Positions 23,480 to 33,772 of a stretch of DNA of 55,000 nt are shown in pieces; within the stretch, counting starts at the first letter, position 1; each line of letters begins with the position of its first letter. The notes beneath the pieces were generated by a model. It had not been told where the DNA came from. It made no database searches and was given only the letters and a program-made list of their open reading frames with translations. The DNA is taken from contig MCFE01000593.1 of the NCBI GenBank assembly GCA_002104905.1, positions 1-55,000 on the forward strand, written 5' to 3'. Made by a program: the position numbers and the translations under genes. This DNA is from Basidiobolus meristosporus CBS 931.73. Taxonomy: Eukaryota > Basidiobolomycota > Basidiobolomycetes > Basidiobolales > Basidiobolaceae.

Positions 23480-25235
23480 GATTAGCTTTTGAGCCTTCCA
23501 CCAGTCAGAGACATGGATCATGCCATTGAAACAGGAGATAGCCCTCCAGTGAGAAAGACACCTTACAGAATGAGTCCATTGGAGTGGTATATATCAGACC
23601 CAGCAAGTCATTTTGGGAAGCACCAGTACTTTTTGCAAAGAAAAAGGATGGAGCACTTAGGATGTGCATGGACTACAGAGCCCTCCACTCAGTTACTGTG
23701 AAGAATAAGTACCCCATACCTTGGATTGATGAGCTTTTGGACCAACTTAATGGAGCCACTATATTCAGTAAGATTGACCTCATGTCAGGATACAACCAGA
23801 TTAGGGTGAAGCCAGAAGACATCCCTAAGACAGCATTAAGGATCAGATATGGACATTACAAGTATTTAGTCATGAGCTTTGGCCTCACCAATGCCCCTGC
23901 AACATCCATGACCCTCATGCAGACTGTCTTCCAGGAGTACTTAGACAAGTTTGTGATAATCTACCTAGATGATATACTGATATACAGCAAGACAGAAGAG
24001 GATCACTTAGTGCACATTGAAAAGGTCTTGAAGAAGCTAGGAGAGAACAAGCTTTATGGCAAGCTACCCAAGTGTGAGTACTGTTGAAATATTGGACTAT
24101 TTGGTATCATTCAGCAGCTAAACATTTACTTATCAATTCTAGACTAGTCTTAGTCACTGTAGGACTCATTTACTGCCTTAACTTTGCCACTTTCTCCAGA
24201 TATATGATCTTATGATTATTCCCCTATAATCAGGATCAAATTAGCACTATTACCAAACATTATGTACTAACCCTGAAACTGTTACAGAATGCTCCTGAAC
24301 ATTGAGAAACCCTCCCTACTTAGTGTTACAGCTGTATTACTTCTACAAAGGTATAAATACTGAGCTTGTTTATGAATAAATAACAGTTCAACTATTATCA
24401 CAATTTCTTGATAAGTTCCTTATATCCAAATCACTTCTTAAATTGCAACAAGTACTTCAAGGAACATGTTGAATATCTGTGACACATGGTGATTAGCACA
24501 GGAGTGACTTTAGACCCTAAGAAGATTGAAGTCATCAAGAATCTGAAGCAGCCTCATAGCATATTGGAGCTCAAATCATTCCTTGGAATAGTTTCCTATT
24601 ATTGGAGATTTGTCAAGTCCTTTGCAAGAACTGTAGCCCCTTTAACTGATATTCTCAAGAAAGACAATACCTACAAGTGGGACATAATTTGTGTGACTGC
24701 CTTCCAGATGCTCAAGAGTGAACTTGCTAAGCTACCAAGCATAAGTATACCTGACTTCAGAAAAGAGTTTACTCTGTGCACAGATGCTTCAGCTTATGTA
24801 ATTGGTGGAGTGTTGTGCCAAGAGCGCAAGGGAAAGGACTACCCAGTAGCCTTTGAATACAAGAAACTGAACTCAGCAGAACAAAACTATCTGGTGCATG
24901 AGTAGGAAATGCTTGCTGTAATGCACTGTTTGAAAACATGGAGATGCTACATTGAAGGAGTCAAATGCACTGTGAAGACTGATAATGCCTCCCTCAAGTA
25001 TATATTTACTCAGAAGGTACTCTCTAGAAGAATGACAAGATGGAGTGAATACATTCAGCAATTTGATTTGGAGATCATTGACTGTGCTGGGAAAAATAAC
25101 ACGGTTGCTGATGCCTTATCAAGATTAGAACAAGTTGCACAACCCATCTTGGTGCATAAATCAGATTGGCCTAACTTATTACCAAAGTACTTGGAGGACC
25201 AAACCAATCCTAATGAGGTGGATGAAGATACTTAG
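23480..25235 (+). pseudogene. Gypsy-1 reverse transcriptase and RNase H, split by solo LTR
   Basis: Ty3/gypsy reverse transcriptase: [18 protein letters not shown], then [26 protein letters not shown] and the active-site box [10 protein letters not shown] (about 23960-23985). It is cut at 24082-24450 by a solo LTR and resumes with VSYYWRFVKSFARTVAPL. RNase H follows (FTLCTDASAYVIGGVLCQ, TDNASLKY, VADALSRL). There is an in-frame TAG at 24903, where relatives have Glu before EMLAV. With the LTR removed and one TAG read through, 23584-25235 is largely open, so this is the best-preserved part of the element. Confidence 0.85.
24082..24450 (+). mobile_element. Solo LTR of the Copia-B family
   Basis: Complete 369-bp LTR, TGTTGAAATATTGG...AAATTGCAACA, flanked by AGTAC at 24077-24081 and 24451-24455. 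It matches the Copia-B LTRs and is the best copy for defining that LTR. No internal sequence remains, so LTR-LTR recombination is the likely origin. It interrupts the Gypsy-1 reverse transcriptase gene. Confidence 0.92.
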
Positions 25236-27146
25236 AGATTATCTGGGATGAAGCCAGCAAATTTGTAGTACAGGATGAAACACTTTACCAAATTGTTGAT
25301 GGAAGCCTTATTGCCTATTGCCCTTATGTTGCTCACCTGGATTTAATATATTATCTAGACAATGGATATGGACATCTTAGAATTGAAGGAGCCTATAGCC
25401 TTGTGAAAGCCAGAGCATGGTGGCCCAGAATGAAACATGACATTGAGAAGCTAGTGAAAACATGCCCAAATTGCCAAATCCACCAAGGCCAACCACAGAG
25501 AATTGTTGAACTCTTTTCCTTGGAGCCTGTAGGACCATTTGAAAGATGGGTAATTGACTTTATTGGAAGACTGCCAACTACCAGGAAATGCAGCTATTGG
25601 ATCCTAGTGGCAATTGACTGAGCCACCAAATGGAGAGTGGCTAAAGCTGTACCTATAGCTGGTGAACAAGAAGTTGCAAGTTTCATCTACCATGAGATCC
25701 TTTTGAAGTTTGGATGCCCTGTAGAGATTCTATCTAATAGAGGTCCAACCTTTATGTCAAAGACAATGGAAGCTTGCCTGGAAATGCAGCAGATCAAGCA
25801 CTTGAAAACCTTGGCATATGACCCCAGAACCAATCGAGTCACAGAATGGTTTTATAGACTTGTTCCACTAGCTAGTGCCATTGTGTGCCAGAAAGATATA
25901 GCAGACCTAAACTTGGTAACAGAGTGTGAAATATGACCCTTCATTCTCATGCAAAGCAACCCCTGTGTTTCACCCATTGTGCGTGCGAAAATCCATTTTT
26001 TGACGTTTTTTTTGGATCAATGTTGTGCAGGATGTGAAAGAGCACAGAAGGATTGAAGACATGCACCTGGTACTCAATACTCATGGCACCCTGAATCTAG
26101 CTCCTGTGGCTTGTATGATGTCACAAAAATGCATGGCACTATCTTGGTCCACTGGTACTATCTGGCACTATAGGTGCTTTATATAGGTTTTACCTTAGGG
26201 CTAATATTTAAATATAGTGCCTGATAGTACCAGTGGACCAAAATAGTGCCATGCATTTTTGTGACATCATACAAGCCACAGGAGCTAGATTCAGGGTGCC
26301 ATGAGTATTGAGTACCAGGTGCATGTCTTCAATCCTTCTGTGCTCTTTCACATCCTGCACAACATTGATCCAAAAAAAACATCAAAATATGGATTTTCTC
26401 CAGCACAATGGGTGATACACAAGGATGGCTTTGCATGAGGATGCAGAGCTATGCTTCACACCCTGTGGCCAAGTGTAGGCTTACTTAGTCTCCTTTGCAC
26501 ACTATGGCATCATTTGGCACTCATGGCTCAATATGGCACTATCCAACAGAACAGGTCTAATGAACTATTTGGAAAAATAGTGCCCAAGTACGCAAATGGA
26601 GTTGTCAGTAGATGGGATGAGTATATAGACCAAGCACTCTTTGCATGCAGAGTCAGAGTACAAAACACCACCCAACAACTGCTATTTTACCTACTGTATG
26701 GATGTGAAACAATGATTCCAGGAGATCTCACACAACCAAAGATTACAGACACCTTAGAAGATGAACTCAGTCAGCCAATTAGACACCATCAGTTGGAACA
26801 AAGACATTAAGAGGCACAGACCAAAGTATCTCAAAGTGAAGAAAAGATGAAGCAGAGATTTGAAAAGACTGTAGCACCAGATGCATTGACAGTTGGGAAC
26901 TTTGTATTGCTAAGAAACAACACTTGGAAGAAGTTTGAGCCACAATGGACAGGACCATTCAAGTTCATCAGAGAATGTTCATTTTCAACTTACCAACTAG
27001 TGGACAAACCAGGCAATATCTGGGAAGACTTAGAGCATAGGGACAAACTTAAGCTTGCAAGACTTACTGAAAATACTGAACCATCTAGATATTGGTACCA
27101 CAACAAAAAGATTCAGGAGAATCCTCTCAACTTTAGTAGCGGAGAA
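25236..27146 (+). pseudogene. Gypsy-1 integrase, split by a MITE
   Basis: Integrase region with the zinc-binding half (ARAWWPRMKHDIEKLV then CPNCQIHQ, 25405-25490), the catalytic core (PFERWVIDFIGRLP near 25545, YDPRTNRVTEW near 25820) and a C-terminal module with QWTGPFKFI, the GPY/F-like motif (about 26945-26970). Stops occur at 25619 and 26807. At the second catalytic Asp position the sequence reads SNRGPTF, whereas the family has SDRG, so the active site is damaged. A TA-flanked MITE (25857-26557) splits the core; removing it joins WFY to NELFGKIVPKY in frame. The region ends at the purine stretch GCGGAGAA before the 3' LTR. Confidence 0.82.
25857..26557. mobile_element. 701-bp hairpin MITE at a TA site
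   Basis: Almost the whole unit is one inverted repeat: left arm 25857-26172, right arm 26213-26557, loop about 40 nt. The ends are GACTTGTTCC and its imperfect complement AGAACAGGTC. TA flanks both sides (25855-25856, 26558-26559), as with Tc1/mariner-type insertion. There is no coding capacity, so it must depend on a transposase supplied elsewhere. Removing it with one TA restores the Gypsy-1 integrase frame. A partial relative lies at 29560-29827. Confidence 0.88.
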
Positions 27147-27600
27147 TGTTATGATCTACAGCTTGAATGTTTAAGTCAGATCAGTTTTGCACCTATTTGA
27201 TCAGTTGCATGCTAGCTATCACACCTTGTCCAATCACTATGATCAGGGATTTACTTGCTCAATGGGCAAAATGGCATATTTGAAAGCAAATCAGGTAGCT
27301 TGTGTATTGGTCAAAGAGCCAATTGAGGGCTGACAGCTTCAGGATACTTCTTAACCAATTAGCCGCTGAGATACCATCCAATTGGAATGAAGATAGCCAA
27401 ATTGGTAATTATCAGTGTAGTTTGTAGTGTAATACGCAATTATTTCCATCTACATATAAGAAACATATCCAAATACCGGATTTTACCTACCATAATAGCA
27501 GTATCTGGTTGTGCATGTGATGCAAGCATTATGAGTTGGTACAATCATCTGTGCCAACCTAATTGTGTCTGATTGTGCTATAGTGTGCAAGATGGTCCCA
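27147..27600 (+). repeat. 3' LTR of Gypsy-1 (end uncertain)
   Basis: Begins TGTTATGATCTACAGC right after the purine tract that closes the integrase gene and shares GCTTGAATGTTTAAG with the 5' LTR. Its right border is not visible; unique AT-rich sequence leads into Gypsy-2 integrase around 27690. No gene is seen here. Confidence 0.5.
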
Positions 27601-27689
27601 CATGGTGCAAAATTGTCCAAGAGCAATCCTGCCTGCTAGTAGCTATAATATTGCGCCCAATTGTTCTTAAAGACCATGGATTGTGCTGC

Positions 27690-28486
27690 GCACCCTGGCA
27701 TGGTATGATGGAGCAAGTCTATTATCCTCAGATTTGGCTGCATCTGACAGTTTGTTGCTGACAGAGGAGAGATGACATTCCAAATCATTCAGGAGTTGTG
27801 CCCAAAGTATAAGATACATATTGCTATTACAACAGCTTACCATCCTCAATCCAATAGAATGGTAGAGAGAGGACATTGACCACAGGTGAACTCTCTAGGC
27901 AAGATCTGCAAGAACAATACAACATTGTGGCTGCAGCAGTTGCATCTCAACTCTGGGCAGATAGGATTACTACTAAAAGAACAACTGGATTATTGCCATT
28001 TAAGCTACTCTATAGACATGCCTGCATACCACCAGTTGAGTCAGATACAGCCACTTGGAACTCATTGGATTGGAAATCTCATATGCACACTGAAGACCTC
28101 CTAGCCACTCATATACAGCAACTTGATCACCATGACTTAAATATAAATAGAGCTGCTGAACAACTTAAAGATACAAAGCTGAAGAACAAAGTACCTTTTG
28201 TGAAGTCACATTCAACAAGACCAAAGCCACTGTCACTTGTAGACCCAGTATTACTCTATGACTCTACCTTGGACAAACAATGGAGTTGGAAGCTTGCTAA
28301 CAAATGGACTGGCCTCTACCTCATTTCCAGAGTGATTAGAAGCAGAAGTTATTAAATATATGAGCTTGACAACAGCCAGCTGAGAGCACCAGTTGCAGGT
28401 AACCAGCTCAAGTTATTCAAGCACAGGAATTTTGCACATTAAGATTAGTTTGCTTAACCCAAGCTCAAAGCTGAGAGAGCGGTGGA
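27690..28486 (+). pseudogene. Gypsy-2 integrase 3' part
   Basis: The 5'-truncated end of a second gypsy polyprotein. It contains the integrase core stretch VADRGEMTFQIIQELCPK and TAYHPQSNRMVERGH (27755-27875), followed by a C-terminal region with KWTGLYLISRVIR (about 28305), a GPY/F-like position. The ADRG and Glu (MVERG) catalytic positions are visible. Frames change near 27875. It ends at the purine-rich GAGAGAGCGGTGGA immediately before an LTR, which fixes that LTR's identity. Everything 5' of the integrase is absent. Confidence 0.75.
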
Positions 28487-29557
28487 TGTAGTGGGCCACA
28501 GTGACACCCACAGACAGATGTGCTCATTCCTACATTTTCTACTTCCCTATTTCTCTACTACCCTTAAATTAGTTTTATCCCATTTGTTTTACTTGATTAG
28601 TACTATCCCATAAGCTGGATAACCATCACACCTCCTTACTATATTGCATAAGTTATCCCTCACTTTATGTAAGACTACTTGATGAAAGTGCTTTGATATT
28701 TGGCAGATACCTGCACCAGTACCTGTAATACATGACCAAACCATGTCACGATCCATACCATTTTCATACCACTTATGGTATTGCTAAGTTTTACAGGTTT
28801 CAGAATACTGATTCCTGATTGGTTGGGCTTGCTGTGCCTCTTAGAACCTTCCAGCAGCTACTTAGAACATTCTTAGCTTATTCTGATGTCATTAAGGTTT
28901 CTAGTTGAACACCTGAAGCTTCTGGAACACCATGATTGGTAATCACTTTGCCAGTGAGAAAGGTATGTAAGGGGGGCAATCCCTCAACAATAAATCTTCA
29001 TCCCTTTAATCAATAAACCAACTTGTTGATTAGTGTGATCACCAATACCTGCTGCTATCAGAGCTTTCAGTCCCAGAACACAGAACACTCCCAGGAAACT
29101 GTGCTGACAGCCAACTGGCCTTGGAGGCACTACTTGTGAGGAATACTCAGAGTAGGTACCTTTTTTCATGTTTGATTCTTTCCCAGGCATGATCTTGTAC
29201 AGGCAAAGATACTTTTATGTCTTTGTAGCTATTGACTGCAGCGGCACTCTTATCAAGTCCCTGCTGGTGGAGTTTACAGTTTTTTTGACTTTGGAAGCTT
29301 TAGTACATTGTCATTTCAAAGGATGCTGAACCCAGCACATACTTTTGTAAAAATGCCAACTAGGTTGGGGATTATAGCTCAATAGTTTTTCCTTAACAAG
29401 CTTGTGGCTTTATTCCCCATCACATTAGAGTAGAGATAGAATCCAAGTATTCCTAGCAAGCTTTTGTCAGAGGTAATTGCACCTAGTGAACACCCCATAC
29501 ACAGAACACTTGGGAAGTGCTGGGTGTATCTCTCCCTTGGACTTATACACCACCACA
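28487..29557 (+). repeat. 3' LTR of Gypsy-2 (parent of the ~1.07-kb solo LTRs)
   Basis: 1071 bp, TGTAGTGGGCCACAG...CACCACCACA, directly after the Gypsy-2 integrase and purine tract. Its reverse complement is the sequence of the solo LTRs at 2520, 21058 and 40338, so those are in minus orientation. No matching duplication is seen here, as expected for one end of a truncated element. Confidence 0.85.
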
Positions 29558-29559
29558 AT

Positions 29560-29827
29560 GCAATCTCTGAATTTTATGGAGTACCAGAGACATATCTTCA
29601 GCTCCTTAGTGCTCTTAAATATTGTTCACAACATTAATCCCAAAAAAGAGGTCAAAAAATGGATTTTCTTGTACACAATGGGCAAAACAGAAGGGCTGCT
29701 TTGCCTGATGATGAAAAACTATGTTTCTCACTGTGTGACCAAGTTTAAGGCTGCTGTGCTACTCTGGTGTACAATAGCACTATTTGTCACTTATGGCTTA
29801 ATGTGGCACTGTCCATTGGAACAAGTC
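29560..29827. mobile_element. Partial MITE, one arm
   Basis: Related to the right arm of the MITE at 25857-26557: it shares an ACAACATT.ATCC run, ATGGATTTTCT, CACAATGGG and the terminal GGAACAAGTC (ends 29827). Only one arm is present, and no TA follows the end. An open 136-codon frame across it is incidental. Confidence 0.6.
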
Positions 29828-30125
29828 CCAAGTCAAGCTTTTTTTCATTTATGGCAATTGAATGGCTGGTTGGGTCCACTCAATTAGGTGTAGGTTGTAA
29901 TAGAACTGTAAGAAAACCATCAAAGTCCCATTAATGGATCATCTGAGCACTATTAGGTTTATATACACTTCGAGCAGTAGATTCAGCAAAACATAGTCAC
30001 AATCCTATCACAAGACTGTGAGGAAGGTCAAAAATTCCAAGCTGCAGGCACAATAACAGCCTCAATGGGGGATCTTGATGGTTGATCTGGATTGGATCCA
30101 CCCACAGGGCCACATTATTTATCTT
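29828..30125 (+). pseudogene. Tnp2 transposase C-terminal fragment, copy V
   Basis: Non-coding remnant aligning with 4835-5130 (copy I) and the reverse complement of 5800-6060 (copy II), including ATTTATGGCA.TTG, CCAAGCTG and GATTGGATCCACCCA. No open frame of note. It shows that the DNA transposon family extends beyond the first 11.5 kb. Confidence 0.6.
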
Positions 30126-30149
30126 AGGGGCATACATCCATGATTATCC

Positions 30150-30345
30150 TGATACAAAGTAGTAGGCACTTCTTCGCATAGGCCTGGTCTTTAAGAGGCT
30201 TTTTTAATTGCATTGACTCTTGTGAAGACTTGCGGGCTGCCATTTGCACTGTTTCTGCAGTACAAAGTGCCATGGTTGGTTGCATTCATGAACTGTATGA
30301 TATTGCTCCTTTACAGTATTCTTTAAGAAATAGTTATGATGACCA
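30150..30345 (-). pseudogene. Decayed copia RNase H fragment
   Basis: Reverse complement resembles the RNase H stretch of the copia family (bases near 10200-10300 and 18530-18640), including the reversed ATTGCTCCTTTACAGTA run. It is too short and mutated to assign to a particular element. 30346-30407 holds nothing recognisable. Confidence 0.5.
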
Positions 30346-30407
30346 CTTCAAAAGAGCAACACAAAATTGAAGTCCCATGACTAGAGGTATTGATCCTGTC
30401 TGCACAC

Positions 30408-30755
30408 TATTGTAAGAGATATGGAGATATTGGAGGTGTTTTTGAGAACAAGCAGATTGTGTGGCTTTCACTTAATGATTTATTGAATGTAAAAGCATTA
30501 TTTATACTTTTACATGGCATTGGCATATCTAGCATATAGAATAGGCTTAGGAAGGTCCCAAGAATATTGTGCAAGGTTTGGGGCTGTTTGGACAATTTAT
30601 CTAATTTTCATGTTGTGGGTACCTGATATTTTGGTGAAAATATTTCAGGTAAATCCTGACAAGGAATTTGGTCATTATTCTCTAGGACTTGAAGGTAATG
30701 ATCTAAGTAATTAAGTTTGGTAAGTATTTTGGTGGAATTACAATCTTTTACAGCA
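30408..30755 (-). repeat. 3' LTR of Copia-H
   Basis: 348 bp in reverse orientation, TATTGTAAGAG...TTTTACAGCA, with the reversed purine tract TTCCCACTCAGC directly inside it. Both terminal motifs have drifted from the family's TGTTG/CAACA. Confidence 0.8.
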
Positions 30756-31506
30756 TTCCCACTCAGCTAAATGTTCATACTGACTAGTGCTAATTTTGAC
30801 CTAAAATATTCAAACTTGTCTCTAGCCTATGATTTGGCAAATATGTCTGCAATCATTTCATCTGTCAGACAGTAAGGTAAGTAAACTAATTTATCTCTAT
30901 AGCTTCACATTTGAAATGATGTCTAATATCTGTGTGCTTAGTTTTAGCATGAAAAGTTGGATTTCTACCTAATAGTATACATCCTAAATTATCTTGAAAT
31001 AAAGTAACAGTCCTTTTTTGACATAAGTTTTAATCTTGAAAAAGCTTTCTCAACCACTTTGCTTCTTTTGTAGCTTCACCGGTGGTCATATACCCTGCCT
31101 CTGTGGTAGAAAATGCTATGGTAGGTCACTCTCTTGTATTCCATAAAGTTGCTCCTTTACAGTAAAGAAAGGTGTATCCTGTGGTGGATCTTCTGTCTTC
31201 TTAATTATTGACCCAAACAGCATCAGAGTATCCCACAAGATCCTGTTCTGAATCCTTATAAGTGTATCTTAAGCAGATATCAGCAGTTCCTTTTAGGTAC
31301 TTAAAAGCCCACCCAGCTGTTGCAATATGATCAGATCCATAGTTCTGATTATGTTAGCTGACAATTCCTACTGAATATGAGATATCTGGATGTGTTCCAA
31401 GCATGATATATATAAGACTGCCAACCATAGACTGATGTGGAAACTCAGGGCTTTTAGATGGCACCAAGCCCTCTTGATTGGACTGAGTTCTAACCAAGTC
31501 AAGCTT
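30756..31506 (-). pseudogene. Copia-H RNase H and end of reverse transcriptase
   Basis: Minus-strand end of the polyprotein, homologous to the Copia-A region from about 18200 to 18940: the VGSLIYIMLGTHPDISYSVG-type stretch at 31368-31430, then RNase H down to the FTKPLA region near 30860. Several stops and frame breaks. It joins 44813 once Copia-G is removed. Confidence 0.75.
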
Positions 31507-31834
31507 TGTCTTGTTGAGATATATGTAATTCCATCTGAATATTTGACTAACTTAGTCACTTAGATCATTACCTTGAAGTCCTAGAAAATACTGACCAAGT
31601 CCCTTGTTGGGATTTAATTCAAATATTTTTACCAAAATATCAGGTACCCAGAACATGAAAATTTTCAAAATTGTTCAAACAGCCCCACACCTTCTACACA
31701 TGTTTTTGGGACCCTCCTAAGCCTACTTTATGTTGTAAGAATTTGTAATTCTACCTAAATATTTACCTTACTTAGTCACTTGGATCATTACCTTCAAATC
31801 CTAGAGAATACTGACCAAATTCCTTGTTGGGATT

Positions 31835-32586
31835 TGTTGTGTTGTATTATGATTAGTTTGGGGCTTGTTCTACAATGTAGAGGCTAATCAACAATATACA
31901 ACAACTTCCAGTATGTTAATACTGAAATAGTTTATTGGGAGTTTGATATACCAATAGAAGATATAACTTTCACTAATTTCCTCAATCTTGGGCTCAAAAT
32001 ATACTGTAGGCAGTATTTATCACTTCTACAGCAGTGTTCTGACCTTCTGTTGACTAATGGGCTTATTTACTTTTATAGTAACTTTTCCTTATTTGGAAGT
32101 CACTTTCCTTTCTGAGAAAATATTTCCTAATATGGAAATTCTGAACTCCCCTTTAACCTAAAGGGGTGTGTTGTAGAAGTCTCTAAAGGGGTGTTTAGAC
32201 CTAAAGGGGTGTCTAAAGGGGTGTCTTTAGAGTAAAGGGGCTTCTTGTAGTGGTCTCTAAAGTGGACTTTACACTAAAGGGGTGCCTAAAGGGGCTTCTT
32301 TAGAGTAAAGGGGTTTCTTAAAGGGGTCTCTAAAGGGGTCTTTAGACTAAAGGGGTGTCTAAAGGGGTGTCTTTTGAGTAAAGGGGTTTCTTAGAGGGGA
32401 CTTTTCCGACAGAAAAGTGGTAGTTTCTTGTAGAACTTAGATTGGATTCTTGTGAGCTTTGCAGTCTCTTTACTGATGTAGTACTGATCAAAGTCAGAAT
32501 ACTCAACAGTGCAAGTGATGCAGGGGAAGTCTTATAACCTTTAAACCTATAATCGTAGTGTGGAGATTCTGGAAAGAGAGGCTCTC
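31835..32586 (-). repeat. Truncated 3' LTR of element E
   Basis: 752 bp matching 33773-34537. The outer part corresponding to 34538-35028 is missing, and gag runs straight into this LTR. Differences from the other copy are a few substitutions and repeat-number changes. Confidence 0.8.
32156..32400. repeat. CTAAAGGGGTGT minisatellite in element E LTR
   Basis: Irregular tandem array built on CTAAAGGGGTGT and AGAGTAAAGGGG units, strongly strand-asymmetric (GGGG on the plus strand). The same array at 34094-34350 has one extra 12-base TCTAAAGGGGTG unit, so repeat number changes within the element. Confidence 0.85.
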
Positions 32587-33705
32587 TGTAGAAACATACT
32601 TTCTCTTATCAATAAGGCAATTAAACTCTTCAACTTCCTCTTTTTCCATTAGATATTCTTGGACCTGCCCTGATGGATCTGATATTGTGAGTACGTAACG
32701 TTCATTGCTTGGAATTTCTGCAGTCTTTTGGATTTGTATGAAATTTGATGTCTTGGTGCTTTTACTTGATTCTTCTTGAGTAAGTACATAGGACCTCATT
32801 CCACCATAACCTCTGTTGATAGGCAAGGGGTTTCCAGCAATATCACAGATCTTCCCATAACAATCAATCATAACCTTATGACTGTCAATATCAATATTCA
32901 ATATTTGACAACCATAACGGCTATGCTCAGCAGATTCACAGTACACACAATATTTGGTTTGCTGTGGATAATTACTGGTTGTTTTGGGATTTTCTGGTCT
33001 TGCCTTGTTGATGCTTGATGATGGTACACTTTGAGAGTCCAACTTAAGCATCAGTTTTCCTAATGCATCAATCAATTCATTAACCTGATCACTTTGTGGG
33101 TTATTTGTACGATGAAGAATTTGTTTAGCTGGAGTGGAAATCTTCATTTGAATATTAATGGAATCCATGACTTGTCTCCCTGATTGATAGTTTAACACCA
33201 TTTGTTTAACATTGTCGTAGGAGCTTGTAGCCTGAACTTGGTGGCTAATGGCATTACGTATTTCAGGAGGCATATTCATCAGAAAATAGTTTCTTTGATA
33301 AAATCTTGGAATTCCAATAGCTGCTTCAACATGCCTTGCTTTTGACTCAAACTTTTGAATGTACTTCTGCAAGGGTTGGGTCTTGTCGTAAGGCATTTCT
33401 AGCTCATTTAGTGTAACAAACTGTGCTTCTTTTTGGTACTCAGCTAAAATAGCTTGTTGAGCAGTGTCCCAGTTATAGTTAGCACCAACAGATATCTTAA
33501 ATGGGTCCAAACTTTGTAAGAATCTTGATACTTCAACTTCACAGAGAAAGGGAAACAACTGGATTTTGTTCTTGTGTGATAGCTCAAATGCTGCAGCTAT
33601 ATCGTTAAACTCCTCTAGAAACTCAGTAACATTCTCTCCTGAGAATTTTACTGGAATGGCACCTTTAAAAGTGGCTATTAATTCTGGGAGTGGTGTATTG
33701 GTCAT
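32503..33705 (-). CDS. Gag-like protein of element E (400 aa, LTR-derived tail)
   Basis: Longest intact TE frame in the window. ATG at 33705 lies about 65 bases after the 5' LTR and is the first in frame. Residues about 20-190 look like a retrotransposon Gag (KFSGENVTEFLEEF, then FLQSLDPF). A CCHC zinc knuckle is complete: Cys253, Cys256, His261, Cys266. Gag would assemble virus-like particles in the cytoplasm and bind element RNA through the knuckle. From about residue 375 the frame is read from LTR sequence (32586-32503), so the last 26 or so residues are a fusion tail produced by the deletion that removed pol. No stops or frameshifts, in contrast to every neighbouring TE gene. The Gag call rests on context, knuckle and size; the superfamily is uncertain. 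Confidence 0.75.
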   Translation of the reverse strand: MTNTPLPELIATFKGAIPVKFSGENVTEFLEEFNDIAAAFELSHKNKIQLFPFLCEVEVSRFLQSLDPFKISVGANYNWDTAQQAILAEYQKEAQFVTLNELEMPYDKTQPLQKYIQKFESKARHVEAAIGIPRFYQRNYFLMNMPPEIRNAISHQVQATSSYDNVKQMVLNYQSGRQVMDSINIQMKISTPAKQILHRTNNPQSDQVNELIDALGKLMLKLDSQSVPSSSINKARPENPKTTSNYPQQTKYCVYCESAEHSRYGCQILNIDIDSHKVMIDCYGKICDIAGNPLPINRGYGGMRSYVLTQEESSKSTKTSNFIQIQKTAEIPSNERYVLTISDPSGQVQEYLMEKEEVEEFNCLIDKRKYVSTESLSFQNLHTTIIGLKVIRLPLHHLHC

Positions 33706-33772
33706 TCTTGTAACATTTCTTGATGCTTGTATAGTGAAAGGTTCAAACTACCCAGGTCCTCCACCAAATTCT

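Larger units (their letters stand above)
20508..27600 (+). mobile_element. Gypsy-1, Ty3/gypsy element with three insertions
   Basis: Ty3/gypsy retrotransposon: 5' LTR from about 20508 to 20870, possible TGGTAGCAG primer site at 20872, gag from 20929, then protease, reverse transcriptase, RNase H and integrase in gypsy order, and a 3' LTR starting at 27147. It is interrupted by a Gypsy-2-family solo LTR (21058-22134), a Copia-B-family solo LTR (24082-24450) and a MITE (25857-26557), each with target duplication. The 3' LTR end is not clear; about 27600 is an estimate from the 5' LTR length. Stops in gag, RNase H and integrase show it is inactive. Confidence 0.85.

Noticed and set aside
29477-29887. 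136-codon plus-strand frame as a gene
   Set aside because: It crosses an LTR end, a MITE arm and the start of a transposase fragment, so it is incidental.
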